A DNA stretch of 64,000 nt from Prado023 sp963798745 (GTDB lineage: Bacteria > Actinomycetota > Actinomycetes > S36-B12 > CAIYMF01), in NCBI GenBank assembly GCA_963798745.1, contig CAWCUF010000003.1, positions 806,001 through 870,000 of the forward strand, given 5' to 3'. This document shows, piece after piece, positions 9,442 to 18,556 of the stretch (position 1 is its first letter; every line of letters begins with the position of its first letter). The position numbers and the translations under genes were made by a program. Under the pieces are notes generated by a model that searched no databases, was not told the DNA's origin, and saw nothing but the letters and a program-made list of their open reading frames with translations.

Positions 9442-10475
9442 TCACGACTTCACCTCGGGCGGCGGACCGACCGACCCACGTACAACGACAGGGCACGGTT
9501 CGAGCCGTCCCTGATGCTGCGCGTCCCGCGGGCCGGGGTTCTTGATGAGCTGGATCAGCCGCTCGGCCGCCCAGCGTCCCATTGCTTCGTGCGGAAGGGC
9601 CATCGTCGTCAGGCCCGGGTCGAGCTCTGCCGCGACGAGCTCCTGATCGTCGAAGCCCACCACGCTGAGGTCGTCGGGGATCGCCAGCCCCGCGTGACGT
9701 GCAGCCCGGTAGACCCCGATCGCCATGCGGTCGTTGAACACAAACACCCCGGTCGGTCGATCCCGCAGCGCGAACAGCTGCTCGGCAGCTCGCTGCCCGC
9801 CACCGCTCAACGCCTCCTCTGTGACGACGAGGGCGGGGTCGAACGAAACGCCGACCTCCCGCAAGGCTCGCCTGTAGCCGGCCTCGCGGAGCTCAGAGGC
9901 CCGGACTGGGTCGGCATTGCGCAGGTACGCGATTCGCCGGTGACCAGCGGCCAGGAGGAGCCTCGTGGCCTCGCACCCCCCGCGCTCCTCGTCCGGCGCG
10001 ACGAACGGCAGTGAGCCATCCCGAACCTCGGAGTCCAGGACGACGCTCGGGCGCAGCCCGAGCAGTTCGGGGGGGCGACCGTCCGGTGGTACATGCTGGC
10101 GTAGATGAGTCCGTCGACCTGTCGGTCGATCAGGGACTGGAGGGACTCCCGTTCGAGGCGCTCGTCCGCACCGGTGCTGACGAGCATCAGGACGAACCCG
10201 GCCTCCCACGCCGCCTTCTGAGCTCCGAGGATCATCCGGCCCGCGTACGGGGTCGTGACGACATGATCACTGACCAGGCCGATCGTGTGGGTGCGCTGGG
10301 TGCGCAGACCCCGGGCAAGGTTGTTCGGCGTATAGCCGAGCCGAGCGGCAGCAGTGCGGATCCGCTCGCGGGTCGCCGGCGCGACCCGCGCACCGTCCAC
10401 ATCGTTCAGGGCCACCGAGACAGTAGCCGGGGACACCCCGGCTTCAGCCGCAACATCGGTGATCCTCACTCGCAT
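9442..10475 (-). pseudogene. LacI-family repressor, frameshifted at a G7 run
   Basis: Regulator of the sugar operon, in two reading frames. The N-terminal part (start ATG 10475) carries the LacI helix-turn-helix RITDVAAEAGVSPATVSVAL and the hinge, then runs to YASMYHRTVAPP. The effector domain resumes in another frame at ELLGLRPSVVLDSEV and continues to the end with the usual GVFVFNDRMAIGVYRAA and SVVGFDDQELVA motifs. The switch falls at a seven-G run (10069-10075 on the + strand). All else looks intact, so this is either a one-base sequencing error, a phase-variable homopolymer, or a recent mutation that would make the operon constitutive. About 344 residues if repaired, normal for LacI. Confidence 0.85.
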
Positions 10476-10487
10476 GTCTTCACCTGC

Positions 10488-10566
10488 CAAATCGATTTGC
10501 TGAATCGTTTTGACAACGTAGCGCGCTGAAGTTGGGAACGTCAACACGTCGTTACCAAATCGTTAT
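10488..10566 (-). promoter_or_regulatory. Promoter and LacI-type operators of the repressor/sugar operon
   Basis: On the minus strand a TTGACG box (10539-10544) and a TACGTT box (10515-10520) are 18 bases apart, a good promoter for the LacI gene. Just downstream is a perfect 12-base palindrome CAAATCGATTTG (10488-10499) with a related copy TGAATCGTTTTGA next to it (10501-10513), and an AAATCGTTA half-site lies upstream of the -35 (10557-10565). The CG-centred palindrome is typical for LacI-family operators; autoregulation is inferred. Confidence 0.65.
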
Positions 10567-10664
10567 AGTCGCGTGGCGTGCGGTGCGGTTGCCGCCAGCC
10601 GCCCATCGTGTTCCACCCCCCAGAGACCGGCGGTTACGGGGCGCCACACACTTGTTCCGGGCAG

Positions 10665-10714
10665 TGTTAGTCGCTAACATCTGGCCTGTGGACCACCACG
10701 CGTTAGTGACTAAC
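10665..10714 (+). promoter_or_regulatory. Twin TetR operators and leaderless start
   Basis: Two palindromes of the same design, GTTAGTCGCTAAC (10666-10678) and GTTAGTGACTAAC (10702-10714), are 36 bases apart. The first contains a likely minus-10 box TAACAT (10675-10680) and the GTG start of the TetR gene follows seven bases later, so the transcript is probably leaderless. The second palindrome lies in the first codons. This is a classic layout for tight self-repression. Confidence 0.75.
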
Positions 10715-11320
10715 GAAACCGAAGCGATTCACCCCGCGTCGCGGCGCGCAGCGCGGACCCGGGACCGCCTGCAGGCCGAGGCCCTGGACCTGTTCGTCCG
10801 CCAGGGTTTCGAGGACACGACCGTGGAGCAGATCTGTGCGGCTGCCGGGGTCTCGCACATGACGTTCTTCCGCCACTTCCCCACCAAGGAGTCGGTCGCG
10901 GTCGAGGATCCCTACGATCCCCTGCTGGCCGAGGCGGTCGCTGCGCAGCCCGCAGGCCTCTCCGCCTTCGAGCGGGTGCGCCGCGGGACCCGCGCGGCAA
11001 TGGCCGAAGCACCGCCGTCGGTCGACCTGGAGACGGCGGCCCGGATCGGGCTGATGTCGCGGACGCCGGCGCTGCGCGCCCGCGCCTGGGAGAACACCAA
11101 CGAGACGCAGAGGGTGATCATCGAGGCCCTGGTGGCCACCGGTAGCCCGCGCGCCGACGCGGTGGTCGCCACCGGGGCCTGCGTGGGCGCGTTGATGACC
11201 GCCCTGCTCGATTTCGGTGCCCGATCCGACCCGGACACGTCGCTGGCTGCCTGCGTGCTCGACGCGCTGGACCGCCTCGACCCGCGCCGGCTGCTCGCCG
11301 GGTCCTCGGCGCCGTCGTGA
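10688..11320 (+). CDS. TetR-family repressor of an ABC exporter
   Basis: A 210-residue repressor. After a short polar start, the DNA-binding part reads RTRDRLQAEALDLFVRQGFEDTTVEQICAAAGVSHMTFFRHFPTKE (given here only as landmark: residues about 20-65), which is the TetR helix-turn-helix with the usual TF-F-HF end. The rest is an all-helical ligand domain. Start choice: GTG 10688, seven bases after a minus-10-like box; an upstream open stretch has no homology. Its stop overlaps the start of the ABC ATPase gene by four bases, so the repressor and transporter form one operon, and the twin palindromes at its start are the probable operators. Ligand unknown; such sets usually export lipophilic drugs. 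Confidence 0.88.
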   Translation: MDHHALVTNETEAIHPASRRAARTRDRLQAEALDLFVRQGFEDTTVEQICAAAGVSHMTFFRHFPTKESVAVEDPYDPLLAEAVAAQPAGLSAFERVRRGTRAAMAEAPPSVDLETAARIGLMSRTPALRARAWENTNETQRVIIEALVATGSPRADAVVATGACVGALMTALLDFGARSDPDTSLAACVLDALDRLDPRRLLAGSSAPS

Positions 11321-12111
11321 TGCCCACGTCGCCGGTGCCTCTGCGCGCGAGCGCGCTGACGCGGGCGTTCGGTCCCGAGCAGGCGCTGACCGGCGTTGAC
11401 CTGGAGGTGCGCGCCGGTGAGGTGCACGCCCTCGTGGGGCTCAACGGCGCCGGCAAGACCACGCTGATGCGGCTGGTGCTGGGCATGCTGCGCCCGGATG
11501 CGGGCCGCGTCCGCGTCGACGTCGGTGACGGCCCGGTGGATCCGGTCGGCGCGCCGCCGAACACGTGGCGCCACGTCGGCCACCTGATCGAGACGCCGTT
11601 CACCTACCCCGAGCTCACCGTCCGCGAGACCGTCCTGAGCGCGGCTCGCCTGAGGGGGCTCGAACGCGCCGCTGCGACCGAGGCCACCGGGCGCGTGCTC
11701 GACGAACTGGCACTCGACCACTGGGCCCACCGACGCGCCCGCACACTGTCGCAGGGTAACCGCCAGCGCGTCGGCCTTGCCTGCTCGATGGTGCACGACC
11801 CGCAGGTCCTGGTGCTCGACGAGCCGTCCAATGCGCTGGACCCGGCCGGGGTGGTTCGGGTGCGCCGTTGGCTGGCCGACGCCGCCGATCGGGGGGCGGC
11901 GGTGCTGGTCTCCAGTCACCACCTGGACGAGATGGCGCGCGTCGCGCACCGGATCACGGTGCTGCACGGCGGCCGTGTCCTCGGCATGCTCGACCCTGGC
12001 GGCGCCGACCTCGAACGGCAGTTCTTTGAGATGGTCTACGCACAGCTGAGCGCCGATGGCGGCCCGGCCTCGGCTGAGACGTCATGGCCGTCCCCAAGGG
12101 ATGCGGCGTGA
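11317..12111 (+). CDS. ABC exporter ATP-binding protein
   Basis: A 264-residue ABC-2-type ATPase. Walker A GLNGAGKTT, signature LSQGNRQR, Walker B VLVLDEPSNALDP and the switch His in SSHHLDE are all present in the right order. The LSQGN form of the signature is common in bacteriocin and drug exporters. The start overlaps the TetR stop (ATGA type) and its stop overlaps the permease start, so three genes are translated as a unit. Confidence 0.93.
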   Translation: MMPTSPVPLRASALTRAFGPEQALTGVDLEVRAGEVHALVGLNGAGKTTLMRLVLGMLRPDAGRVRVDVGDGPVDPVGAPPNTWRHVGHLIETPFTYPELTVRETVLSAARLRGLERAAATEATGRVLDELALDHWAHRRARTLSQGNRQRVGLACSMVHDPQVLVLDEPSNALDPAGVVRVRRWLADAADRGAAVLVSSHHLDEMARVAHRITVLHGGRVLGMLDPGGADLERQFFEMVYAQLSADGGPASAETSWPSPRDAA

Positions 12112-12875
12112 GGGCGGCCTTGGCGCTGGAGGGGCTCAAGCTGCGCCGTTCCCCGGCTGCCCGGGTGGCCACCGCGGTGCTGGTGCTGGTCCTGCCGGCG
12201 GCCTGTGCGGCGATGGTCGCGCTGGCCCGGTCCGACTCGGACAGCCCGCTCGCGGTCAAGGCCCGCCCGATGCTGCTGGGCACCGGATGGGAGGCGTACC
12301 TGGGCGTGCTGGCGCAGATGATGTCGGTGGCCGTGCTGCTCGCGGTGGGCATCGTCGTCAGCTGGGTGGTCGGCCGGGAGTTCGCCGACGGCACGGTCGG
12401 CGCGCTGCTCGCGCTGCCGATCTCGCCCCGGCAGATCCTCGTCGCGAAACTAGTCGTCGCTCTCTGCTGGGCTCTGGTCGCCGTGCTGCTCGCGGTGCTG
12501 GCGGCCGTCCTGGGCGGGTTGGCGATCGGGCTGGGTCCGGTCGATACCGGCGCGTTGCGGGCTGCTGGTCGGGTCCTGATCGTCGCAGCGATCATGACAG
12601 TGCTGACCCTGCCGCTGGCGTGGGTGGCAACGGTCCTGCGCGGATACCTGGCAGGGATCTCGGCCCTGCTGGGTGTCGTGGTGGTCGCGCAGGTGGTCAC
12701 CGCCGCGGGTGCCGGCGCCTGGTTCCCCTACGCGGCGCCGGCGCTGTGGAGCGGGATGGGAGGGGCGGAGGCGTCGGCCGCCGTCACCCCGGCTCAGCTG
12801 CTGCTTGCCGTGCCTGTGGGGTTGGCCGGAGCATGGGCGGCCGCGCACCGCTGGCAGACCGCGGAGCTGGTGTGA
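12108..12875 (+). CDS. ABC-2-type exporter permease
   Basis: Membrane partner of the ATPase, about 255 residues with six hydrophobic segments (for example VATAVLVLVLPAACAAMVAL near the start and QLLLAVPVGLAGAWAAAH at the end). The motif REFADGTVGALLALPISPRQILVAK is typical of ABC-2 permeases. I chose GTG at 12108, which overlaps the ATPase stop as GTGA; an ATG at 12084 would lengthen the overlap. Substrate not predictable. Confidence 0.88.
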   Translation: MRAALALEGLKLRRSPAARVATAVLVLVLPAACAAMVALARSDSDSPLAVKARPMLLGTGWEAYLGVLAQMMSVAVLLAVGIVVSWVVGREFADGTVGALLALPISPRQILVAKLVVALCWALVAVLLAVLAAVLGGLAIGLGPVDTGALRAAGRVLIVAAIMTVLTLPLAWVATVLRGYLAGISALLGVVVVAQVVTAAGAGAWFPYAAPALWSGMGGAEASAAVTPAQLLLAVPVGLAGAWAAAHRWQTAELV

Positions 12876-12904
12876 GCCCACCGACCGGGGCGCGGTGACC
12901 CACG

Positions 12905-13500
12905 GTGCCCACCGGCACCTGCCCCAGAGGCCCAGGTCCCCCGCAGCCGCTGTGCCTCGGCCAGTTCGTGGAACGCCCGTCCGGTGGCCGCCCGACGAAC
13001 CGCCGGCACGCGCGGTCCGCCTCGGATTCGGCCGCGGCCAGGTCCCCGCAGATGCGCAGCACGCCCGCCCGGCGGGTCAGGCACTGTCCGGTGAAGGTGA
13101 GCATCCCTGCTGCCGGTCCCACCAGGCCGACAGGGCCGCGGTCTGCTCCGCCGCCCGGTCCAGAGCCAGGATCTCCTCGCAGCCCTGGATCACCGAGCAG
13201 TACACCGTCCCGGCCACGACCGGGGACACCTCCTCGGCCAGCACCGACACCATCGCCTCGTCCAACCACGCCAGTCCCGGCCCGACCTCACCAGCCCGGA
13301 TCATCGCCCGCCCCCCGCTGCTCAACCCGAGCACGACCAGCTCGGTGTCGCCACCGGCCCGGCCGAGGGCGACCGCCCGCGCCGCCGAGGCCTCGCCGCG
13401 GACGTAGTCGTGCTCGATGGCCACGGCCCGGAACGAGTCCAGCGCCAGCAGATACCCCTCCCCCGCCCCGGGCGCCTCCCGCAGGGATAGCAGCCGTCCG
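12905..13500 (-). pseudogene. Remnant of a TPR/LuxR-type regulator
   Basis: Fragments in three minus-strand frames match, in order, the middle of the intact regulator at 25622-27250. Examples: VVAGTVYCSVIQGCEE here against VTAGRVYCSTIEACQE there, FTGQCLTRRAGVLRICGD against YTGQCATHRGQLLRLHGA, and FHELAEAQRLRGTWAS against QYELGETHRLLGDLAS. The N-terminus and the DNA-binding end are missing. It lies downstream of the FAD oxidoreductase, the same place the intact regulator has in its own cluster. Confidence 0.8.
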
Positions 13501-13554
13501 CAGCGCCAGCCATCCGCCGGGGCCGGGCGGCCCCGCGTCCTCGGACGTTCGCGG

Positions 13555-14958
13555 CTACCCCGGGGCCAGATGCGGCTCGGGCAGCCCTGCAAGAGCAGCC
13601 ATCCGGGTCATCCCGGGCCCCTCGTATGCGTGCAAGCGCTGCAGCGCGGCGGCCAGCTCGGGATCGGTGGGCTGGTGTGCAGGGATGCGGGCCGGGTTCA
13701 GCGCCACCGTGCTGGCCCAGGCACGGACGTCCGGGTGGGTCATGAACGCTTGCGAGGCGCGGTAGCCGAGCACCTGCATCCGCACCCAGTCGGTGGGAGT
13801 GTTCGAGTACGGGGACGATGGGCAGAGCCGGTTCTTGTCCTCCTCGGTGCCGTCGATCGTGGCCTCGACGTAGCCGACCAGGGCCGCGCCGAAGCAGGGG
13901 AAGCCGGCCCGCACCGGCTGGGGGGTGATCGTCTCCGGACCCCAGATCGGCACCGGCGGGCGCACCGGCGGCCCCGGTGCGGCGGCGTGCACCACCACCG
14001 CGTCCTCAGCCACGTTCACCTGGCCTTCGGTGAGCACGAGTCGGCCGGGCTCCACCCGGTGCAGGTGCCCGCGCCGCACCACATCGGTCACGGTGCGCAA
14101 CCGGTCAAGCTCCCACTCCGCGAGGGTCGGCACCTTGGCCATGGTGGGGGTCACCTTCGGGTCGATGCGTAGCATCACCCCGGCGTCCTCCAACCGCAGA
14201 AACATCTCCTCGACCGTGGCAGCGTCGGCGCCAGCCTGCTCGACGTCGGCGGCCATGCCGAGAAAGACCGCGGGGTCGGGTTGGACGATCGCCCGGTTGA
14301 TCATCCACGGGTCGCGCGGACGCACCCAGCAGATCGCGTCCGGGTCGACCCCGTTGCCCAGCAGCCAGATGCAGGTGTCGGTGGCGGTCTTGCCGGACCC
14401 GATCACCACGTACTGGGACGGCGCGTCCGCCAGGTGCACGAGGTCGTTGACCCTGATGACATGCGTGCCATCGGCGACGTCGAACGGCGGCCGGGTGTCG
14501 GCCGGGATCTGCGGGGACAGGTAGGTCGCGTCCACGACCCTGCGGCGCACGTCGACCTCCACTGCCTGACCGGACACCCGCGAGACGAACCGGCCCCCAC
14601 CGACGTACTCACACCCAGGCCAGAACGACACCCTGTTCGAGCGCACCATCCGCTGCATGACCCCGGCGTAGTAGGCACAGATCTCCGGCGCCGACGCCCG
14701 CTCGTGCAAGCCCGCCTCCGGCCCGTCAGGCTGCCGAGCTCCGCCACCGAGCAACGTCGAGGCCACCCCGTAGAAGCACGATGCCTGGTGCAGCCGCACG
14801 AACGGGTACGCCTCCAGCCAGTGCCCACCTGCCCCGTGGCGGCGGTCCACGACCACCACCGACGCGTCCGCGTGCTCGACCAGGGCGTCGGTGAAGGCCA
14901 TCCCCGCCGCACCGGCCCCCACCACCAGGTAGTCCGCCGCCAGCCGCGTCACCATCAT
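13555..14958 (-). CDS. FAD-dependent NAD(P)-binding oxidoreductase
   Basis: A 467-residue flavoprotein. The dinucleotide fold is at the N-terminus (YLVVGAGAAGMAFTDALVEH, then the acidic strand end VVVVDRR), followed by GGHWLEAYPFVRLHQAS, a pattern seen in flavin monooxygenases and related oxidoreductases. A second nucleotide-binding segment YVVIGSGKTATDTCIWLL lies near residue 185, where NAD(P)H would bind. The substrate cannot be told. The gene starts within the stop of the alpha/beta hydrolase (4-base overlap), so the two are co-translated; the degraded TPR/LuxR gene follows. The trio mirrors the set at 25.6-29.7 kb. Confidence 0.85.
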   Translation of the reverse strand: MMVTRLAADYLVVGAGAAGMAFTDALVEHADASVVVVDRRHGAGGHWLEAYPFVRLHQASCFYGVASTLLGGGARQPDGPEAGLHERASAPEICAYYAGVMQRMVRSNRVSFWPGCEYVGGGRFVSRVSGQAVEVDVRRRVVDATYLSPQIPADTRPPFDVADGTHVIRVNDLVHLADAPSQYVVIGSGKTATDTCIWLLGNGVDPDAICWVRPRDPWMINRAIVQPDPAVFLGMAADVEQAGADAATVEEMFLRLEDAGVMLRIDPKVTPTMAKVPTLAEWELDRLRTVTDVVRRGHLHRVEPGRLVLTEGQVNVAEDAVVVHAAAPGPPVRPPVPIWGPETITPQPVRAGFPCFGAALVGYVEATIDGTEEDKNRLCPSSPYSNTPTDWVRMQVLGYRASQAFMTHPDVRAWASTVALNPARIPAHQPTDPELAAALQRLHAYEGPGMTRMAALAGLPEPHLAPG

Positions 14959-15779
14959 CGATCACCCCCCGCCCTGTCGGGGGCGAGGAAGCGCAGGACG
15001 ATCCGTGCGAACTCCTCCGGGACCAGCTGGTCGGCCACATGCTGCTGTCCCTCCAGCACCGCCACCTGACTGTTGGGCAGGGCGTCGTCGACCAGCCGTA
15101 CAGCCCGGTGCACGAAGCCTGGGCTGTCCGCCCCCAGGATCAGCAGCGTCGGCACCGACACCCCGCGGCCCTCCTCGGGGACCCAGCGCAGCGCCTGGCT
15201 CATCTCCCGAGGCAGGGTGTGGGCGGTGGCCACCCGGCTCGGCCAGCTCGGCAGCGCCTCCAATGCCCTGATCTCGTGGGTGGGCATGCGCACCACATCG
15301 CGCATCATGATCCGCACCACGTCATCCGGGCGGGCGTCCTCGAGCGCCTGTCGCATCCGGTGCAGCACGTCGTCGGGCTGGGCTGCCTCGTTGATGGCCG
15401 GCTCGTACAGCACCAGCCGGCGCATGTGCGGGCTCACCGCGGCGGCCCGCAGCGCTAACAACCCACCCAGCGAATGCCCGAGAACATCCACCGTGCTGTC
15501 TTCTCGCCTGGCTGCAGCCTCGATGACCGCCACGACATCGTCAACCTCACGGTCCAGCGACCACTCAGCAGCATCACCGCTGCCGCCGCGACCGCGACGG
15601 TCCATCATGTACACCGTCCGATGCGGCTGCAGCAGCGGCGTGATGCGCCACCGCTGATGGTCCGACATCGCCCCATGTACCAGCAGCAGCGGAGGACCTG
15701 CTCCGCCCCGCCAGTAGGCGATCTCAGTCCCGTCAGCCGAGGTCACGAGCTCCGGTCCGTCAAGAACAGACCTGGTCAC
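14955..15779 (-). CDS. Alpha/beta hydrolase
   Basis: A 274-residue cytoplasmic hydrolase. Landmarks: oxyanion motif LLLVHGAMSDHQRW near 34, the strand MMDRRGRGGSGD, nucleophile elbow LGHSLGGLLAL (Ser near 102), the late Asp in ILGADSPGF and the His in LEGQQHVADQL. GTG start at 15779 with a GGAGAAG ribosome site a few bases before it. First gene of a two-gene operon with the FAD oxidoreductase; an esterase or lactonase acting on a product of that enzyme is plausible but unproven. Confidence 0.87.
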   Translation of the reverse strand: MTRSVLDGPELVTSADGTEIAYWRGGAGPPLLLVHGAMSDHQRWRITPLLQPHRTVYMMDRRGRGGSGDAAEWSLDREVDDVVAVIEAAARREDSTVDVLGHSLGGLLALRAAAVSPHMRRLVLYEPAINEAAQPDDVLHRMRQALEDARPDDVVRIMMRDVVRMPTHEIRALEALPSWPSRVATAHTLPREMSQALRWVPEEGRGVSVPTLLILGADSPGFVHRAVRLVDDALPNSQVAVLEGQQHVADQLVPEEFARIVLRFLAPDRAGGDR

Positions 15780-16663
15780 GGGTCTTCTCCTCTCCAGCTG
15801 GGCATGCAGGGAGGTTGGTCGCGCGCATGCCTGCGACTGGCAGACGCGGCAGCAGGACGGGGCTCCGCCCCAGTCCGCGACCGCAACAGACGCGCCATAG
15901 CAGCCTCGACCACCCCTCCAGTCGTGGCTGGCGATCGCGACCAGCGGCCGGGCTGGGTCACCGGTCCACCGTCACCCACGGCTACACCCGTTCTACGCCC
16001 CTACCGAGCAGTACTCAACCCCTCGCCGAATCCCGAGGCCGGGACCCGCAGTGCGCGCGCGGCCCGTGGTCTCCCTGGAAGCTGACGCCTTCCGTCTCGA
16101 CGCGGACGGGAAAGTCGTCGAGCACTGGGACGTGCTCCAGGTCATCGCGCAGCAGTCGGCCCACGGCAACGGACCGTTCTAGCTGACGTCGGTTCCGACT
16201 CCGCAGCAGGGCGTGCCCCACAGCGGGCGATAGCGACGCACGCCCGCTACGCCGGAGCGTCGGTTCGCCCCCCGCTTCCGCGACCTGGTCCGTGGCCGCT
16301 ACGTCCAGGCCCCGCGGACCGGCAGGCCGGCGATCGAAACCTGGTCGGCAGCGTCGTGGGCGGGGGCAGCTACGTGCTGCACCAGACCATCTGCCGACCG
16401 ATTCCGTCGCTGGTGCCCTACGCCACCCGATCAAGGGACTGTGGCTTGGCTCCTCATCGACGTTTTCGGGCGGCGCCGTCCACGGCGCGCCAGGCTGGGC
16501 CGCCGCCGGTTACGCCCTTGCCGCGGCTCGCACGACTAACGCTCTGCGCCTGTGGCGCTCGTTCCGTTGGTGCAAGGCGAGTCGAGGGGCTTGGTTGGGC
16601 AAGTGGCAGGTGACCCGACGGTGCACGTGGGCGCATGTGTGGTGCGGCACCTCGGCTCGGGGC
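15780..16663. other. Degenerate stretch with one gene fragment
   Basis: Nearly 900 bases without an intact gene. The only recognisable part is a SnoaL-like fragment at 16066-16182. The rest shows no protein pattern in any frame and looks like decayed sequence. Confidence 0.5.
16066..16182 (+). pseudogene. C-terminal fragment of a SnoaL-like (NTF2-fold) protein
   Basis: The frame ending in TAG at 16180-16182 reads ADAFRLDADGKVVEHWDVLQ followed by a short tail ending GNGPF. This is the last strand region of small SnoaL-like proteins of the NTF2 fold, in which FRLDADGKIVEHWDV is highly typical. The preceding 90 residues of the family are absent, so only a stump remains. Confidence 0.7.
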
Positions 16664-17698
16664 TCAGTTGTGGGCCGGGATGCGCATCTCGAAGCAGCAG
16701 CCGGGTCCGGTGTTGCGCACGACCACGTGCCCGCCATGGGCTTCGGCAACGCTGCGAACAATCGCTAGTCCCAGGCCTGCGCCCTCGCCCGCGCCGGGGG
16801 TACGCGCCTCGGTGGCGCGCCAGCCCGGCTCGAAGACTCGGGCGAGGTGTTCGGCATCGATCCCGCCGCATTGGTCGGCGACGGTGATGACAGCCTCGTC
16901 GCGCCCTTCCGATGCGTGGACGACGACCGCGCCATCGGGGGGTGTGTGCCGGATCGCGTTGACGACGAGGTTCGTGAGGGCCCGTGAGACTTCGCGCGGG
17001 TCGACCTCGGCGGGGACTGAGCCCTCGGCTGAACCGCTGAGCTGGACGCTGCCGCTGGTCGCTAGGGGGGCGGCTGCGGCCAGGCATTCGGAGAGCATGT
17101 CGGCCAGGCTGACCTTCTCCAGAGACAGCGACAAGAAGCCCGATTGCAGCCGGGCCAGGGCCAGCAGGTCATCGAGCATCAGGCTCATGCGTTGCACATC
17201 GGCCACGATCTGGGCATGGTAGCGCTCGGGCTCAGCCGCGACGCCATCCTGCAGGGCCTCGGTCATCGCCCGGATCCCGGCCAGCGGCGTTCGCAAGTCG
17301 TGGGATACCCAGGACACCATCTCGCGTCGGGAGGCCTCGATCTCCCGTTCGGCTTCCCGTTCGGCGGCCTGCTCGGAGGCTGCCCGTTCCTGGCGGGAGA
17401 CGTGGCGAGCCACCACGATTCCCACAGCGGCGGCGATGGGCACGGCCGCGGCCAGGACGAGCAGCATCGTGGCGGAGTCGGACTCGGTCAGGAACATCGC
17501 CCGTGAGCTGGCCCAGACCCCGGCGGCCAGCGACAGGACCACGACCACGGGCGCCAGGACGGCTGCCAAGGACGACGACCGGCGGGCCACGACGACCACC
17601 GCCAACCCACCGAGCACGGCGACAAGGGTGGCCACACCTGCCGACAGGGCCACTGCCCGCAGCTCAGGTCCCATGACGGTCCCATCGGTAGCCCACAC
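16664..17698 (-). CDS. Sensor histidine kinase (OmpR-type pair)
   Basis: Membrane-bound kinase of up to 344 residues. Three hydrophobic segments lie in the first 105 residues (GVATLVAVLGGLAVVVV, VVVVLSLAAGVWA, MLLVLAAAVPIAAAVGIVV) with almost no external loop, suggesting that it senses the membrane itself. A dimerisation helix with the H-box VSWVSHDLRTPLAGI follows, then the ATPase domain with N-box LVNAIRHTPPDGAV, G1 VADQCGGI and G2 GAGLGLAIV. An alternative start is the ATG at 17674. It overlaps the end of the response-regulator gene, so the two are co-translated. Confidence 0.92.
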   Translation of the reverse strand: MWATDGTVMGPELRAVALSAGVATLVAVLGGLAVVVVARRSSSLAAVLAPVVVVLSLAAGVWASSRAMFLTESDSATMLLVLAAAVPIAAAVGIVVARHVSRQERAASEQAAEREAEREIEASRREMVSWVSHDLRTPLAGIRAMTEALQDGVAAEPERYHAQIVADVQRMSLMLDDLLALARLQSGFLSLSLEKVSLADMLSECLAAAAPLATSGSVQLSGSAEGSVPAEVDPREVSRALTNLVVNAIRHTPPDGAVVVHASEGRDEAVITVADQCGGIDAEHLARVFEPGWRATEARTPGAGEGAGLGLAIVRSVAEAHGGHVVVRNTGPGCCFEMRIPAHN

Positions 17699-18392
17699 CC
17701 CAGACGGTGACCAGTCGCGCAGGTCGGGCTGGGTCGAGCTCCACCTTCTCCCGTAGCCGACGGACGTGGACGGTCACGGTGGTCTGGTCCCCGTACTCCC
17801 AGCCCCACACCTCGCGCATCAGCTCCTCGCGGGACATGGCTCGTCCCGGGTTGCCGACCAGGTGAGCGAGCAGGTCGAACTCCCGGGTCGTGAGGGTGAG
17901 CTCCTCGTCGGAGAGGAACGCCCGGTGGCCGAGCGGGTCGATGCGCAGGTTCCCATCGGACAGGGACGCCGCTCCCTCCGCCTGGGCGCGGTCGGGTCCG
18001 GCCCGCCGGAGGACCGACTGCACCCGAAGGACCAACTCGCGTGGGCTGAACGGCTTGGTGACGTAGTCATCGGCACCGACCTGCAGGCCCAGGACCCGCT
18101 CGTCCTCGTCGCCGCGGGCGGTGAGGACGATCACCGGCAGGATCGGCCTGTGCACCCGGATCCGCTGGCAGACCGCCAGGCCGTCGAGATCGGGAAGGGT
18201 GAGGTCCAGCACGACGAGGTCGGGCTCCCACGCCGCGACCAGGTCCAGCGCGCCCATGCCGGACTCGGCGTGCGACACCACGAACCCGGCTCGCTGCAGG
18301 TACGTGGTGACCACCTCGGCGACCATCGCGTCATCGTCCACAACGAGCACCCGCTCGGGTACCTGGCCGCTGGCCGACGGTCCGGGGTCCAT
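17664..18392 (-). CDS. OmpR-family response regulator
   Basis: A 242-residue two-domain regulator. Receiver: RVLVVDDDAMVAEVV (acidic pocket), phospho-acceptor Asp in LVVLDLTLPD, Thr in VIVLTARGD, Lys in YVTKPFSPREL. The winged helix of the Trans_reg_C type ends in TVTVHVRRLREKVE and TVWGVGYRWD. I chose the ATG at 18392, which is close to the receiver; the frame is open further upstream without homology. Followed by, and overlapping, the kinase gene. The divergent secreted-protein gene starting at 18557 is a possible target. Confidence 0.93.
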   Translation of the reverse strand: MDPGPSASGQVPERVLVVDDDAMVAEVVTTYLQRAGFVVSHAESGMGALDLVAAWEPDLVVLDLTLPDLDGLAVCQRIRVHRPILPVIVLTARGDEDERVLGLQVGADDYVTKPFSPRELVLRVQSVLRRAGPDRAQAEGAASLSDGNLRIDPLGHRAFLSDEELTLTTREFDLLAHLVGNPGRAMSREELMREVWGWEYGDQTTVTVHVRRLREKVELDPARPARLVTVWGVGYRWDRHGT

Positions 18393-18556
18393 GCTCCGAG
18401 AGTAGGCCGCAAACGCTGCACGCAGCAGGTCTCGAGGGTAAGCACAACAGGTCTGTAAGGACCCGGTAATCGCTGCGTCATGGTCGGCAGGCGTCATCGG
18501 CGGGTTGGGTGGGATCACGCCGATCAGACGGGTCGGTCAACCCAAGGAGAGGTCCC

